From contig NZ_PJAU01000059.1 of NCBI RefSeq assembly GCF_002836255.1, forward strand, positions 425,884 to 489,883: 64,000 bases of DNA, in the 5' to 3' direction. Shown piece after piece: positions 36,609 through 45,089 of the stretch (positions within the stretch are counted from its first letter, which is position 1; the number at the start of each line of letters is the position of its first letter). The position numbers and the translations under genes are program-made. Under the pieces are notes generated by a model. That model saw only the letters and a list, made by a program, of their open reading frames with translations, did no database searches and had not been told where the DNA came from. Origin of the DNA: Colwellia sp. 75C3. GTDB taxonomy: Bacteria; Pseudomonadota; Gammaproteobacteria; Enterobacterales; Alteromonadaceae.

Positions 36609-36630
36609 CTATATATTTGTAATCTTGTGT

Positions 36631-36645
36631 CAGTAAATTTTACAG
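36631..36645 (+). promoter_or_regulatory. Near-palindrome upstream of the PEP-CTERM gene's sigma-54 site
   Basis: CAGTAAATTTTACAG matches its own reverse complement at 12 of 15 positions and lies 62-76 bp before the -24 element. This is a plausible position for an enhancer-binding protein such as PrsR. No PrsR motif is known to me, so this is tentative. Confidence 0.3.
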
Positions 36646-36706
36646 ATTAAAAATACGAAATACCGAGCCCTAGTTAAGTTTCTGTATTGTAACGATTTAT
36701 TGATGT

Positions 36707-36722
36707 TGGCACACTTAATGCT
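36707..36722 (+). promoter_or_regulatory. Sigma-54 promoter of the PEP-CTERM protein gene
   Basis: TGGCACACTTAATGCT matches TGGCACG-N4-TTGCW with GG and GC exactly spaced and only two mismatches at less critical places. The predicted start near 36733 leaves an 86-nt leader. PEP-CTERM genes in other bacteria are known to depend on RpoN with the PrsK/PrsR two-component pair, which supports the call. Confidence 0.7.
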
Positions 36723-36818
36723 TTACAAGGGTTAAGATAGCTTGTTGGCCAAGATGATTAAATGTTAATAAGCATGAAATCAGGAATGATATAACTACAC
36801 ATAAGGGTAAAGGATATA

Positions 36819-37622
36819 ATGAATAACTTTAAAACAATAATAGCGGCTTCTGTCATTGCTTTAGCAAGTACAACTGTTTCTGCTGATGAAATCACTGCTG
36901 GTGGCATTTCATGGGATGAAACTGAACGTAATAATGGCGTTGCGGCAGGATTTACTTTTCAAGAGTGGTTTACAAATACTACAACAGGTAACACTGTTCT
37001 AGCTGCAGTTGGTACTGAATTAGTAGGTGTTGGTGAGTTTAATGGTTTCTTTGAATCTCGTGGAGTAGGTTATACTTTTAACCCTACTGTCTGTAACTTT
37101 TGTGAATTAACATTCTCATTTGGTGGACTTGTTGTGGAATCTGTATCTTCTGCTGGCGTAGTTTACGATACAACTAATGCTTTTTTAAACGTATATATGG
37201 ATAAGGATCATAACACTCCTTATGTTGACATCCTTGGTAACAATGCCCTAGAAATTGGTAACTTTAGTAACGGAACTGCTGCTTCAAATACTGCGTATAC
37301 TCAGGTTATTGAAGCAACTGATGGCGATCTTTGGGCATCATTTGATATTGATAGCTATGGTAAGTTAGGTGGTGATGTTTTTACTACAATGGAGTTAAGT
37401 GTTACTGGTGGTTCAGCCGCTGCTGAATTAGATTACAACAACGACCCGTTATTTGACGTATCTGATATTGTTATGACTAAATCAGCGATTAGAGGAGCTT
37501 TGGATTTGTATACTACGCAATCTAATGGTCAATTCTTTAATAAAGTACCAGAGCCTACTTCAATCGCTCTTTTCGGTTTAGCTCTTATGGGTTTAGCTGG
37601 CGCAGCACGTCGTAAAGCTTAA
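36819..37622 (+). CDS. PEP-CTERM sorting-domain surface protein
   Basis: A 267-residue exported protein. The signal peptide MNNFKTIIAASVIALASTTVSA (22 residues) is followed by a Gly/Thr/Asn-rich beta-type domain with one CNFC pair and a C-terminal sorting signal: VPEPTS (about 243-248), a hydrophobic helix, then ARRKA. Exosortase cleaves at PEP and the protein is released or anchored at the surface, often with exopolysaccharide. The middle domain is not a family I recognise. The gene has its own sigma-54-type promoter and a strong terminator, and follows two PrsT genes. The matching exosortase must lie elsewhere. Confidence 0.92.
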   Translation: MNNFKTIIAASVIALASTTVSADEITAGGISWDETERNNGVAAGFTFQEWFTNTTTGNTVLAAVGTELVGVGEFNGFFESRGVGYTFNPTVCNFCELTFSFGGLVVESVSSAGVVYDTTNAFLNVYMDKDHNTPYVDILGNNALEIGNFSNGTAASNTAYTQVIEATDGDLWASFDIDSYGKLGGDVFTTMELSVTGGSAAAELDYNNDPLFDVSDIVMTKSAIRGALDLYTTQSNGQFFNKVPEPTSIALFGLALMGLAGAARRKA

Positions 37623-37677
37623 TATTGCTTATGACTTAAAACTTCAATGATTTAACTATCAATTAAGTTTTAAAATA

Positions 37678-37703
37678 AAAACCTCCAAATGGAGGTTTTT
37701 TTA
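37678..37703 (+). terminator. Terminator of the PEP-CTERM gene
   Basis: AAAACCTCC-AAAT-GGAGGTTTT forms a 9-bp stem followed by further T residues, 55 nt after the stop. Confidence 0.85.
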
Positions 37704-37839
37704 TGCCTGAAATATATGAAGTTAAATCTGAGTAGATATTGTGGAGTATGTTATTAATCGACTTAGTAATAATGAATGGCTGAGGCAATGATTAAAATTA
37801 ACATGGCGATGTAGGGAACTCAGCGATTTACAACTTATC

Positions 37840-37905
37840 GTCATCTTCGAGGTATCTGATCGAAGATCCAGCTGTTTGATTCCCATAAGACATTTCGGGA
37901 ATGAC
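37840..37905. repeat. Short dispersed palindromic repeat
   Basis: GTCATCTTCGA at one end and TTCGGGAATGAC at the other form imperfect inverted ends of the GTCATTCCCGAA type, a common intergenic palindrome of marine Gammaproteobacteria. It has no coding capacity. It lies 2 bp from the next element. Confidence 0.5.
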
Positions 37906-37907
37906 AT

Positions 37908-38070
37908 TAATACCAATTCCGATAAGTTTCTGATCTTGTTGTACGAAGTAAAAATATTTCAGGGCAAGGCGCTTGATTGACCAATAGCTGGCTATTGGGA
38001 TTGAAAGCAACGCCGTCATGGAGAATTTTAGCCAGTACAAGTGGTCAATAATTTAACGGAATTGGTATAA
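37908..38070. mobile_element. MITE-like element with 18-bp inverted ends
   Basis: TAATACCAATTCCGATAA (37908-37925) is the inverse of TTAACGGAATTGGTATAA (38053-38070) at 16 of 18 positions. The 163-bp unit is non-coding. Its interior GGGCAAGGCGCTTGATTG is, in reverse orientation, close to the CAATCAATGCCTTGCC tract of the elements around oxyR, so all three may be one diverged family. It sits between two convergent genes. Confidence 0.62.
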
Positions 38071-38099
38071 CTATTTGTTATCATCATCACCTACAAAAA

Positions 38100-38130
38100 A
38101 GCCCCTATTTAACTTAGTTAAACAGGGGCT
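38100..38130 (-). terminator. Terminator of the cytochrome c gene
   Basis: AGCCCCT / AGGGGCT outer stem and TTTAAC / GTTAAA inner stem with loop TTA. The minus-strand side ends in six T (complement of 38095-38100). It lies 27 bp past the cytochrome stop. Confidence 0.85.
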
Positions 38131-38156
38131 ATTTACAGGACTCAAAAATCGAAAGC

Positions 38157-38459
38157 TTACTTAATCTTAGCGTAATAAGTCGCTAAATTAGCCACGTCAG
38201 CTTCAGAAAGACCTGCAGCCATCGCTGACATTACAGGATCTTTACGGTTGCCAGATATAAAATCTTTAAGTTGCTTAGCAAGGTAAGCTTCTTTTTGACC
38301 TGCTAAGTTAGGGTACATAGGTATAGCAGAAATACCAGCGGCACCATGACAAGCTGCACACATTGCTGACTTTGTTTTACCTGCGGCTGCATCGCCAGCA
38401 AACACAGGAGATGCCATCATAACCGTTGCTGTTGCAACAGCAAGTATAAGTTTATTCAT
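38157..38459 (-). CDS. Small periplasmic class I c-type cytochrome
   Basis: A 100-residue protein with signal peptide [22 protein letters not shown] single heme site is CAACH (Cys34, Cys37, His38), and the distal ligand is probably Met77 or Met80 in [12 protein letters not shown]. The [18 protein letters not shown] block is typical of cytochrome c553/c4-like electron carriers. It probably shuttles electrons between membrane complexes and terminal oxidases or reductases in the periplasm. Monocistronic with a clear terminator. Confidence 0.93.
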   Translation of the reverse strand: MNKLILAVATATVMMASPVFAGDAAAGKTKSAMCAACHGAAGISAIPMYPNLAGQKEAYLAKQLKDFISGNRKDPVMSAMAAGLSEADVANLATYYAKIK

Positions 38460-38660
38460 AGTTTCACTCTCTTTGATTTAAAGGTTTTGTAACCAGATAA
38501 AATGCAAGCATGATAGTTGAGTTACAAAGATAAATTATCTGTTTCGAGTATATGAAAATTATTGTAACTTGTCGTTGATTTTTTTATCAAAACTTCTGAT
38601 TAACATCAAGCTTTAGTCGTATAATTAACTATATTCTACCAGAAAATAAAACTGAACATT

Positions 38661-38975
38661 ATGAGCGCTTTACCAACCTTACAAAGTCTTGAATCGTTGA
38701 CGTATCATGCCGATCACTTGAACGTGAAATTTAAAATCGACTGGTATCAAGAAGATATTAATGAATTAATTGTCCTACTATTTTTATCCATTGAACCTAT
38801 TGTAATACAGGACAAAATCATTGGCGCTGATCGAGAGAACATTCGCTTTAATTGGCATGATGGTTATTTTGTCTTGAATTTCGATTATTATAGTCAATCA
38901 TGTTGGATTGAAGGGCAAGATAGTGCAAGTACACAAGAGTTAGCGACTCTTCACTTGGCAATAACAAAAAAATGA
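38661..38975 (+). CDS. Conserved hypothetical protein, possibly DUF3630
   Basis: A 104-residue soluble protein without signal peptide. Aromatic-rich strands (FDYYSQSCWIEGQD) and the length recall the DUF3630 family of Gammaproteobacteria, but I recall that family only loosely. No function is known. Its stop overlaps the start of the next gene by 4 nt (ATGA), so the two are translationally coupled. Confidence 0.65.
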   Translation: MSALPTLQSLESLTYHADHLNVKFKIDWYQEDINELIVLLFLSIEPIVIQDKIIGADRENIRFNWHDGYFVLNFDYYSQSCWIEGQDSASTQELATLHLAITKK

Positions 38976-39466
38976 ACCTCAACGACAAACCGATTGATAA
39001 CATTTTAGTCAGTGCCTGCTTTTTAGGTAAGCGTGTCCGTTATAATGGCATAGTACAAACGCTTGAGAGTAAGTTATTGCAACAATGGCAAAAGCAGGGA
39101 CGGTTATTTTCTATATGTCCTGAAGTTATCTCGGGCTTACCTGTCCCAAGGCCGCCGGCAGAAATAAACCAAATAACAAACAAAGTTATTACCATTGAAT
39201 TTGTTGATGTCACTCAGCAGTTTACTAACGGAGCTAAGCAGGCATTACATTTATGTCAGCGGCAAAATATTCAGTTTGCGCTATTAAAAGAATCAAGCCC
39301 CTCATGCGGTAGTAATACTATTTATGATGGAACTTTTTCTCAAAAAAAGATTACCGGTGAAGGCTTAACCACTCAGATTTTACGTCAGCATGGCATAAAA
39401 GTATTCAGCGAAGACTCAATAGAAGAATTAGCTGAGTTAATAAACTCTAGTGATCCGACCAGTTAG
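38972..39466 (+). CDS. DUF523 family protein (YbbK-like)
   Basis: A 164-residue cytoplasmic protein of the DUF523 family. The N-terminal strand ILVSACFLGKRVRYNG, the middle FSICPEVISGLPVPRPPAE and the LKESSPSCGSNTIYDGTF block with conserved cysteines are all diagnostic. The family has no established biochemical role; its conserved Cys residues suggest metal or nucleotide-sulfur chemistry. Coupled to the preceding small gene by a 4-nt overlap. Confidence 0.9.
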   Translation: MNLNDKPIDNILVSACFLGKRVRYNGIVQTLESKLLQQWQKQGRLFSICPEVISGLPVPRPPAEINQITNKVITIEFVDVTQQFTNGAKQALHLCQRQNIQFALLKESSPSCGSNTIYDGTFSQKKITGEGLTTQILRQHGIKVFSEDSIEELAELINSSDPTS

Positions 39467-39518
39467 TATGCATAATGAATTACATGATTTTAAAATTTAA
39501 ATTAAAGAAGATAATTCA

Positions 39519-40010
39519 ATGGCCAATAAATTCAGTACCATCATTAGCAAAGTTAACAAAACACCAAGGTTCATACGATCATTTTTATTAACGAAACTAT
39601 TTTCCAGTAAAGTCAAATTTGCTGGCACCACAGGTATTGTAATTAAGGAAATTACTCCCCAAAAAACAAAGTTATGCTTAGCGAATAAAAAGGCAGTGCA
39701 AAATCACATTGGTGGTATCCATGCAATTGCCGCAGCCGTGTTAGCTGAGTCTGCCACAGGTATAGTTTTTGGTATGAATGTTCCTGATTCAAAGCTACCT
39801 CTTCTTAAGTCTATGCAGGTAAATTATCAACGACGTATGCAAGGTGGATTAACTGCGGTTTCTCGGTTATCAGATGAGCAGATTGCACTCATTTCTCAAG
39901 AAGAAAAAGGCAGTATTTTCGTACCTGTAACGATAGAGGATGAATCAGGGCAAGCACCTATAGAATGCCAGATGGAATGGGCATGGGTAAGTAAAAAAAG
40001 AACTAAGTAA
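39519..40010 (+). CDS. DUF4442 hotdog-fold thioesterase-like protein
   Basis: A 163-residue protein with the DUF4442 hotdog-fold pattern: FAGTTGIVIKEITPQKTKL, the helix NHIGGIHAIAAAVLAESATGI and KSMQVNYQRRMQGGLTA. Related proteins act as acyl-CoA thioesterases, but substrate and activity here are unproven. It lies 52 bp after the DUF523 gene in the same direction and may belong to the same transcript. Confidence 0.82.
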   Translation: MANKFSTIISKVNKTPRFIRSFLLTKLFSSKVKFAGTTGIVIKEITPQKTKLCLANKKAVQNHIGGIHAIAAAVLAESATGIVFGMNVPDSKLPLLKSMQVNYQRRMQGGLTAVSRLSDEQIALISQEEKGSIFVPVTIEDESGQAPIECQMEWAWVSKKRTK

Positions 40011-40086
40011 AGCGCGATCCTTAATGCCTTGAGAGGCGATATGGTATAAAATATGGTTCAAGGGAATTGGACTATGTAGATAAGAT

Positions 40087-43014
40087 ATGAGCACAAATAA
40101 ATCGGGTGAAAACGGTAACAATTTACTTGCTAAGCAAGCTATTGAAATCGAGAGTACAGCAGCACCATTTTATCAATACTTTACTGTATATCTTATTGCT
40201 ATATTCTTGGTTGTTGTTGTTGCATTATCTTCAGCATTACTGATTTTTTCTCAGCAATCTACCTCTTCTCAAGCGCTAATAACTGACCATCTAGTACCGC
40301 TGCAAACGCAGTTTATTCAGCAAACTTATTTGATTAATACCAATAAGCTCATTGATGGCATTTTGAAAAATGGCAATGCCTCTGAATTGATTACCTTACA
40401 ACATACACTCTCATTACAAAGTAAAAAGTTATCGTTACTAAAATCAGAGCATAAAAACATTTATCAGCAGTGGTTTACTACTAATAATCTTGCTACCAAT
40501 TTAATTACTCGTATTGAGTCAAGCCAAACAAGAAATGATCTGTTGAAAAATAGAGCATTAATTCAACTTGATACCTTACTTGATGCTATAAAAATTCAAT
40601 TAAATAATTCACAAAGAAGTCCTAGTCAAGTCGAACTATTATCTAAAGTAGAAAGAAAAACCACCAATATAGTGGTCATGCTAAAGCGCTTAAGTTTGCA
40701 AACGCCACTTACTACTTTCGAACAGCTAGATGATCAAATAAATTCAATGTTTAGTGCCGATTATGCTAAACAACTGGCTCATTTACAGAATGAAAGTCTG
40801 GCTATAGCCGATATTGTCAGAGACTTTATTCGTTTTGAAGACCTTATATTAAAACGTGGCTTATTAGTTAAGTGGCAAGCTCACTTAACTTTGATGGATG
40901 ATTACCAACAACAGCTTGTTGTTCAACAACAACAATTACATAGTATTCTTGACTCTACATCCGGCAGTAATCAAGCGGAAAATCCTTTAATTAATGACAA
41001 TATAGCCACTAATGAACGAGCCTTATCCGTAATCCAATTACCCCTATGGATATTTATTATTTTTGCTTTAGCATTAAGCTTCGTAACAGGGTTACTTTGG
41101 TTAATTAGAGCTCGACTCAAGTCGGCTAGTCAGTCAGCTACTCGCTTTATTGACCGTGTTTTAGATGGTGAACAGGTGCCTCTACTAGCGAAGAATAAGG
41201 CTAGTTTTTTACACCTTGAACAAGCTGATTTTTATAGTCATGAGTCCGAACAGATAGCTAATAAAATACAAGAACTTAAGAGTAGCAGTTATAGTGAATT
41301 AGAGTACCTTGCGCTTAAGGATGACAATGAAAACATTGAAAAACAAATAGTTAAAGGTAACTCGAATCAAGAAAAATTAAAACTTGAAGTGGAGTTGCTC
41401 GAGTTTAATGCTATGGAAAAATATAAATCACAATTATTACTTGAACAGGAACGTTGCAAAGAGCTTCATTTAGCCGCTATAAAGCAGTTAGTCTTATTAG
41501 GACGTAGTGCGGTTACAACGGCCAATATCTGTGATGAAAATGGTGCTAATACAGAAGATAATTATTTGTATCATGCCCACCTTCAAGGTCGTAATTTGGT
41601 GAGAAAACTAAGGCAAGCGAGTTGTTATCGATACTTGCAAAGTAATGATGCCGTACTGACATTAAGTGATGTAAATCTTGTTAGCCAAATACAGGCTATT
41701 TTACTTAATTTACGCAATAGACTATTCACCTGTAAAAATACCGTGTTGGTGAGTATTGATGAAAAAATCCTTACGGAAGTAAACCTAGATACAGAATTAT
41801 TTTCTGAAATGTTTGGGGTGTATATCAGGCTACTATTATCGCAGCAGACAGGTGGGCAATTAGCGCTAAACTTACACTTGGTTGATAAAAATGATGGTCA
41901 ACAAAAAATATGTTTTAGTGGCCACGTAGGAGGCAAAGAAAAAATAGTACAACTGCCACAAGCACTGCAAGGTTTTAATGATGAGAGTGCCGAGAAAAGT
42001 GAGCTTGGCGATTATTTTATTACTTTATTACAATATCAGCATGGCGGTGATGTTAGTGCTAAATTGACCGATAAAGGTTACGATTTTAGTTTTACTTTAC
42101 CTTTAGCGGTTACTCGTAATCAGCAAGAAAAAAGCTATCCAATGCAGTCATTTCCTGGGTATTTAACTGAAATTGAAAATGTCTGTGTCAAATTAGCCGC
42201 TAAGTACTTAGCTATGCCAATAGAGGTATTACTTGCAGTAAAATCACCTGAACAATATCAACGTTTACAACAATTATTGCAAGGTATGGGCTTACAAGTT
42301 ACCTTTGTCAACTGCGAACGTATGTTAGATAAAAATTGGAAAAGTGGTCGCTTCTCCGTGTTGATTACAGAAATAGACTGCCAGCCTTTCTGTTCTTTTA
42401 TGATTGATGAGGGGGATAAACCCTCTGATAAAAAGGGCGTAGTTCGAGCAGTATTTAGCTTGGTAGGCTTAACAGCTATTACTACGAAATCAAATGCTTA
42501 TTCTGACTGGATTGTAGAAGAGTTAAATGCTCAGGGTGCTGTAAGTGAATTAATAATCGCAATGCAACCATGGCTAAAAGAGCAAAACAGTGTCAGCGTA
42601 CCCTCTGAAAAAGTAGTAAAGTCTAATGCAAGTAAAGAGAGTATTCATGGGGAAGCATTAGCCGTTTATTCACCAGGAAGTTTTAACTTTGAGCGTTATA
42701 TAAAACATCAAGGTTCTGCCGAATTAGCTATTTTTATGCTCGAGGAGTATACCACTGAGAATATATGCTTGGTGGAAAAATTAAGTCATGCATTTGGCAG
42801 TGATGATACTACAAAAGCGAATGCGGCTATCCAAGCGTTATTGATTAACAGTAAGATACTTGCAGCAGATGACTTAATACAACTATGCCAGTACTGGCAA
42901 ACGTTGCTAGCTACTCAAGGGTTAAATAATAGTGAAAAAGTACAAATTAGTTTATTGAGTAAAACCAAAAAAGCGGTACAAGAAATTAACCAACATGCAG
43001 ATAGCATAGCGTAG
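40087..43014 (+). CDS. Membrane protein resembling a hybrid sensor kinase without catalytic residues
   Basis: A 975-residue intact frame with the plan of a TorS/BarA-type hybrid kinase. It has TM1 (about 31-54), a helical periplasmic domain (about 55-315), TM2 (about 318-341), a coiled coil (about 385-470), an ATPase-like region (about 515-675), a receiver-like region (about 711-840) and an Hpt-like helical end (about 863-975). The usual active residues are absent. No H-box His-Glu is found in the helix after TM2; the N-box Asn is missing in ELFSEMFGVYIRLLL; the expected Asp-Gly box reads FSGHVGGKE; the receiver has no acidic pocket (IEVLLAVKSPEQ, VLITEIDC); and the Hpt helix has QALLINS where AHxLKG is expected. 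It may be a pseudo-kinase scaffold. The DUF1289 gene follows after 13 nt. Confidence 0.7.
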   Translation: MSTNKSGENGNNLLAKQAIEIESTAAPFYQYFTVYLIAIFLVVVVALSSALLIFSQQSTSSQALITDHLVPLQTQFIQQTYLINTNKLIDGILKNGNASELITLQHTLSLQSKKLSLLKSEHKNIYQQWFTTNNLATNLITRIESSQTRNDLLKNRALIQLDTLLDAIKIQLNNSQRSPSQVELLSKVERKTTNIVVMLKRLSLQTPLTTFEQLDDQINSMFSADYAKQLAHLQNESLAIADIVRDFIRFEDLILKRGLLVKWQAHLTLMDDYQQQLVVQQQQLHSILDSTSGSNQAENPLINDNIATNERALSVIQLPLWIFIIFALALSFVTGLLWLIRARLKSASQSATRFIDRVLDGEQVPLLAKNKASFLHLEQADFYSHESEQIANKIQELKSSSYSELEYLALKDDNENIEKQIVKGNSNQEKLKLEVELLEFNAMEKYKSQLLLEQERCKELHLAAIKQLVLLGRSAVTTANICDENGANTEDNYLYHAHLQGRNLVRKLRQASCYRYLQSNDAVLTLSDVNLVSQIQAILLNLRNRLFTCKNTVLVSIDEKILTEVNLDTELFSEMFGVYIRLLLSQQTGGQLALNLHLVDKNDGQQKICFSGHVGGKEKIVQLPQALQGFNDESAEKSELGDYFITLLQYQHGGDVSAKLTDKGYDFSFTLPLAVTRNQQEKSYPMQSFPGYLTEIENVCVKLAAKYLAMPIEVLLAVKSPEQYQRLQQLLQGMGLQVTFVNCERMLDKNWKSGRFSVLITEIDCQPFCSFMIDEGDKPSDKKGVVRAVFSLVGLTAITTKSNAYSDWIVEELNAQGAVSELIIAMQPWLKEQNSVSVPSEKVVKSNASKESIHGEALAVYSPGSFNFERYIKHQGSAELAIFMLEEYTTENICLVEKLSHAFGSDDTTKANAAIQALLINSKILAADDLIQLCQYWQTLLATQGLNNSEKVQISLLSKTKKAVQEINQHADSIA

Positions 43015-43027
43015 TATAAGGAGTACC

Positions 43028-43240
43028 TTGAGTAATTATAATCGCAATAACCAAGTAAAGTTAACAGAAAGTCCCTGTGTACGTAATTGTTGTTTAGATG
43101 GTGATGATCTTTGTCTGGGCTGTTTTCGTCACATTGATGAAATAGTCGCTTGGCGAAGTTACTCTACTGAAGAAAAACTGAAAATAGCTAGCTTATGTCA
43201 ACAAAGACGAGAGCATAACAAGAATAAACCCAATGGCTAG
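43028..43240 (+). CDS. DUF1289 family small Cys-rich protein
   Basis: A 70-residue protein of the DUF1289 family. ESPCVRNCCLDGDDLCLGCF carries the conserved cysteine pattern, probably for metal binding, followed by R-x-I-D-E-I-x-x-W. The start is TTG 43028: AAGGAG at 43018-43023 lies 4 nt before it and no ATG fits. It follows the large kinase-like gene by 13 nt and is likely co-transcribed. Function unknown. Confidence 0.88.
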   Translation: MSNYNRNNQVKLTESPCVRNCCLDGDDLCLGCFRHIDEIVAWRSYSTEEKLKIASLCQQRREHNKNKPNG

Positions 43241-43330
43241 TAATGTGTAACTAAGACCTACTTCAATAGCTTTTCTCTACTATAAATTTTGTCAATTGAT
43301 TCTATAATCGAATGTAATAAAGGACTTTTC

Positions 43331-43852
43331 GTGATTAATAAGAAAACACTCAAATCAATACTCGCTTTCACCGAGAATCAAAACCCCGCACCTAGTTTTA
43401 TTGTTATTTATATCTTTACTTGGTTTTTTTGGCACAATCAGCTATTTAGTTATTTTATCAATGCTCAAGGCGATTTTTTAACGAAACTAACAACCTCTTT
43501 GACATCCCTTGAAGAAAACCAATACCTTGTTGTTTTCCTGTTAACTTGCATCGTTTTTCTTGGTCGTTTGATGATTAATTATTTTAGTTTTAAATCTAGA
43601 GAGCTATTAAACTCAGCGGATGATGATTTTGTTAATGATCGAGACGATCAAAAATTTGCTCAAAATTCTGATATTGCAAATATTATGGCTGCTTTGACAA
43701 AAACTAAGCAACAATTGGTGGATAGTAAAGAAAGAGAAAAAAAAGTTATCGCAGAAAAAAACGATGCGATAAAAAAACTATTGAGCCTTCAACATGAGTT
43801 AGATGAAGCGAGAGCTGATATTGATATACTAAATGCAGTAAAAGTTATTTGA
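43331..43852 (+). CDS. Two-pass membrane protein with C-terminal coiled coil, unknown
   Basis: A 173-residue protein. I chose GTG 43331, since AAAGGA lies 6 nt before it, over a TTG at 43289. Two membrane segments (about 21-36, FIVIYIFTWFFWH; about 66-84, YLVVFLLTCIVFLGRL) are followed by a cytoplasmic coiled coil (about 115-170, TKTKQQLVDSKEREKKVIAE and beyond). No known family is recognised. The build suggests a membrane-tethered scaffold or assembly factor; this is inference. Confidence 0.68.
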   Translation: MINKKTLKSILAFTENQNPAPSFIVIYIFTWFFWHNQLFSYFINAQGDFLTKLTTSLTSLEENQYLVVFLLTCIVFLGRLMINYFSFKSRELLNSADDDFVNDRDDQKFAQNSDIANIMAALTKTKQQLVDSKEREKKVIAEKNDAIKKLLSLQHELDEARADIDILNAVKVI

Positions 43853-43886
43853 TACTTTTACTTTAAGCACTTTAAATAGGTATAGG

Positions 43887-45089
43887 TTAGGCATCTCGAG
43901 TAAGGCCTTTCTCAACGGAACGGATCAAGCGTAGAGTTAACCGATGATTTTTCGCTTGCTCTGCTGCAACTTGCTCGGTGAGCATTTTTTTGTTGTTCTG
44001 CTGCGCGAGTGCCCAGTTAACATGCTCAATAACAAGCTCACTTGCTTCAGATAGTTTTTCGGTTAATGCTGTGACAATATTATCGCTATAGGGGGCATTA
44101 CCTAATGCCACGGCAATATTACGTAGCCAACTTTGAAAACCAATACGTCTTATCGGAGAGCCTTGTAAAGTATTGAGAAAATAATCTTCTGACCAAGCAA
44201 ACAATTCTAGTAAGCTAATATCATCAAGGTTATTTCTCGCTTGAAAATCATCAACAAGACTGAGTTTAGCGTACTTATTCCAAGGACAAATTAATTGACA
44301 ATCATCACAACCATAAATACGATTACCCATTAAAGGCCGTAACTCTTCAGGTATAGCATCGGGTGATTCAATAGTGAAATAAGAAATGCAACGCCGGGCA
44401 TCAACAGTATACGGTTCAACTATCGCCTTAGTGGGACAGATTTTAATGCAGGCTACACAAGTGCCGCAGTCGTTAACCTTAGTTTGTGTTTCAATAACTT
44501 TGATCGCATTAGCACTATATTCATTACTACTAACGGGTAGAGGAATATCAACAAATAGCTCACCCAGAAAAAACCAAGAACCCGCTTCTTTATTGATCAA
44601 TAAAGTATGCTTACCTGCCCAACCTAGTCCCGCTTTTTCTGCTAACGGTCTTTCCATTACCGGTGCTGAATCAACAAAGGGCCGACAATTAAAATCACTG
44701 CAATGTTCTGCTATTTTTTTTCCTAATTGCTGTAAGCGTTTACGCATTAATTTATGATAATCACGGCCAAGCGCATATCGGCTGATATACGCTTTGTTTT
44801 TATCTTTTAGGATACTAGAAAATTGAGCATTTTGTGGCAGGTAATCTAAACGTACGCTAATGACTCGAATAGTACCGGGTACTAATTCTGCAGGTCGAGC
44901 ACGCATTAATCCATGGCGTGCCATGTAATCCATATTGCCGTGGTAGTTATTCGCTAACCATTTATCTAACACACTTTCATGAGCTGATAAGTCTATATCA
45001 CTGATGCCTAAATCAGAAAAACCTAATTCTTTTCCCCAGCATTTAATTTTTTCTGCCAATTCTTGATAGTTGATAAGGGACATTGTCAT
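43887..45089 (-). CDS. queG: Epoxyqueuosine reductase QueG
   Basis: A 400-residue cobalamin-dependent reductase that converts epoxyqueuosine to queuosine in tRNA. The active-site strand PFVDSAPVMERPLAEKAGLG holds the catalytic Asp140. Two 4Fe-4S clusters are ligated by CGTCVACIKICP (Cys208, 211, 214, 218) and YGCDDCQLICPW (Cys261, 264, 268) with Cys234 nearby. C-terminal HEAT-like helices recognise tRNA. It is divergent from tsaE, the neighbour found in many gammaproteobacteria (queG beside the nnr-tsaE-amiB run). No nnr homologue is present here. Confidence 0.96.
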   Translation of the reverse strand: MTMSLINYQELAEKIKCWGKELGFSDLGISDIDLSAHESVLDKWLANNYHGNMDYMARHGLMRARPAELVPGTIRVISVRLDYLPQNAQFSSILKDKNKAYISRYALGRDYHKLMRKRLQQLGKKIAEHCSDFNCRPFVDSAPVMERPLAEKAGLGWAGKHTLLINKEAGSWFFLGELFVDIPLPVSSNEYSANAIKVIETQTKVNDCGTCVACIKICPTKAIVEPYTVDARRCISYFTIESPDAIPEELRPLMGNRIYGCDDCQLICPWNKYAKLSLVDDFQARNNLDDISLLELFAWSEDYFLNTLQGSPIRRIGFQSWLRNIAVALGNAPYSDNIVTALTEKLSEASELVIEHVNWALAQQNNKKMLTEQVAAEQAKNHRLTLRLIRSVEKGLTRDA

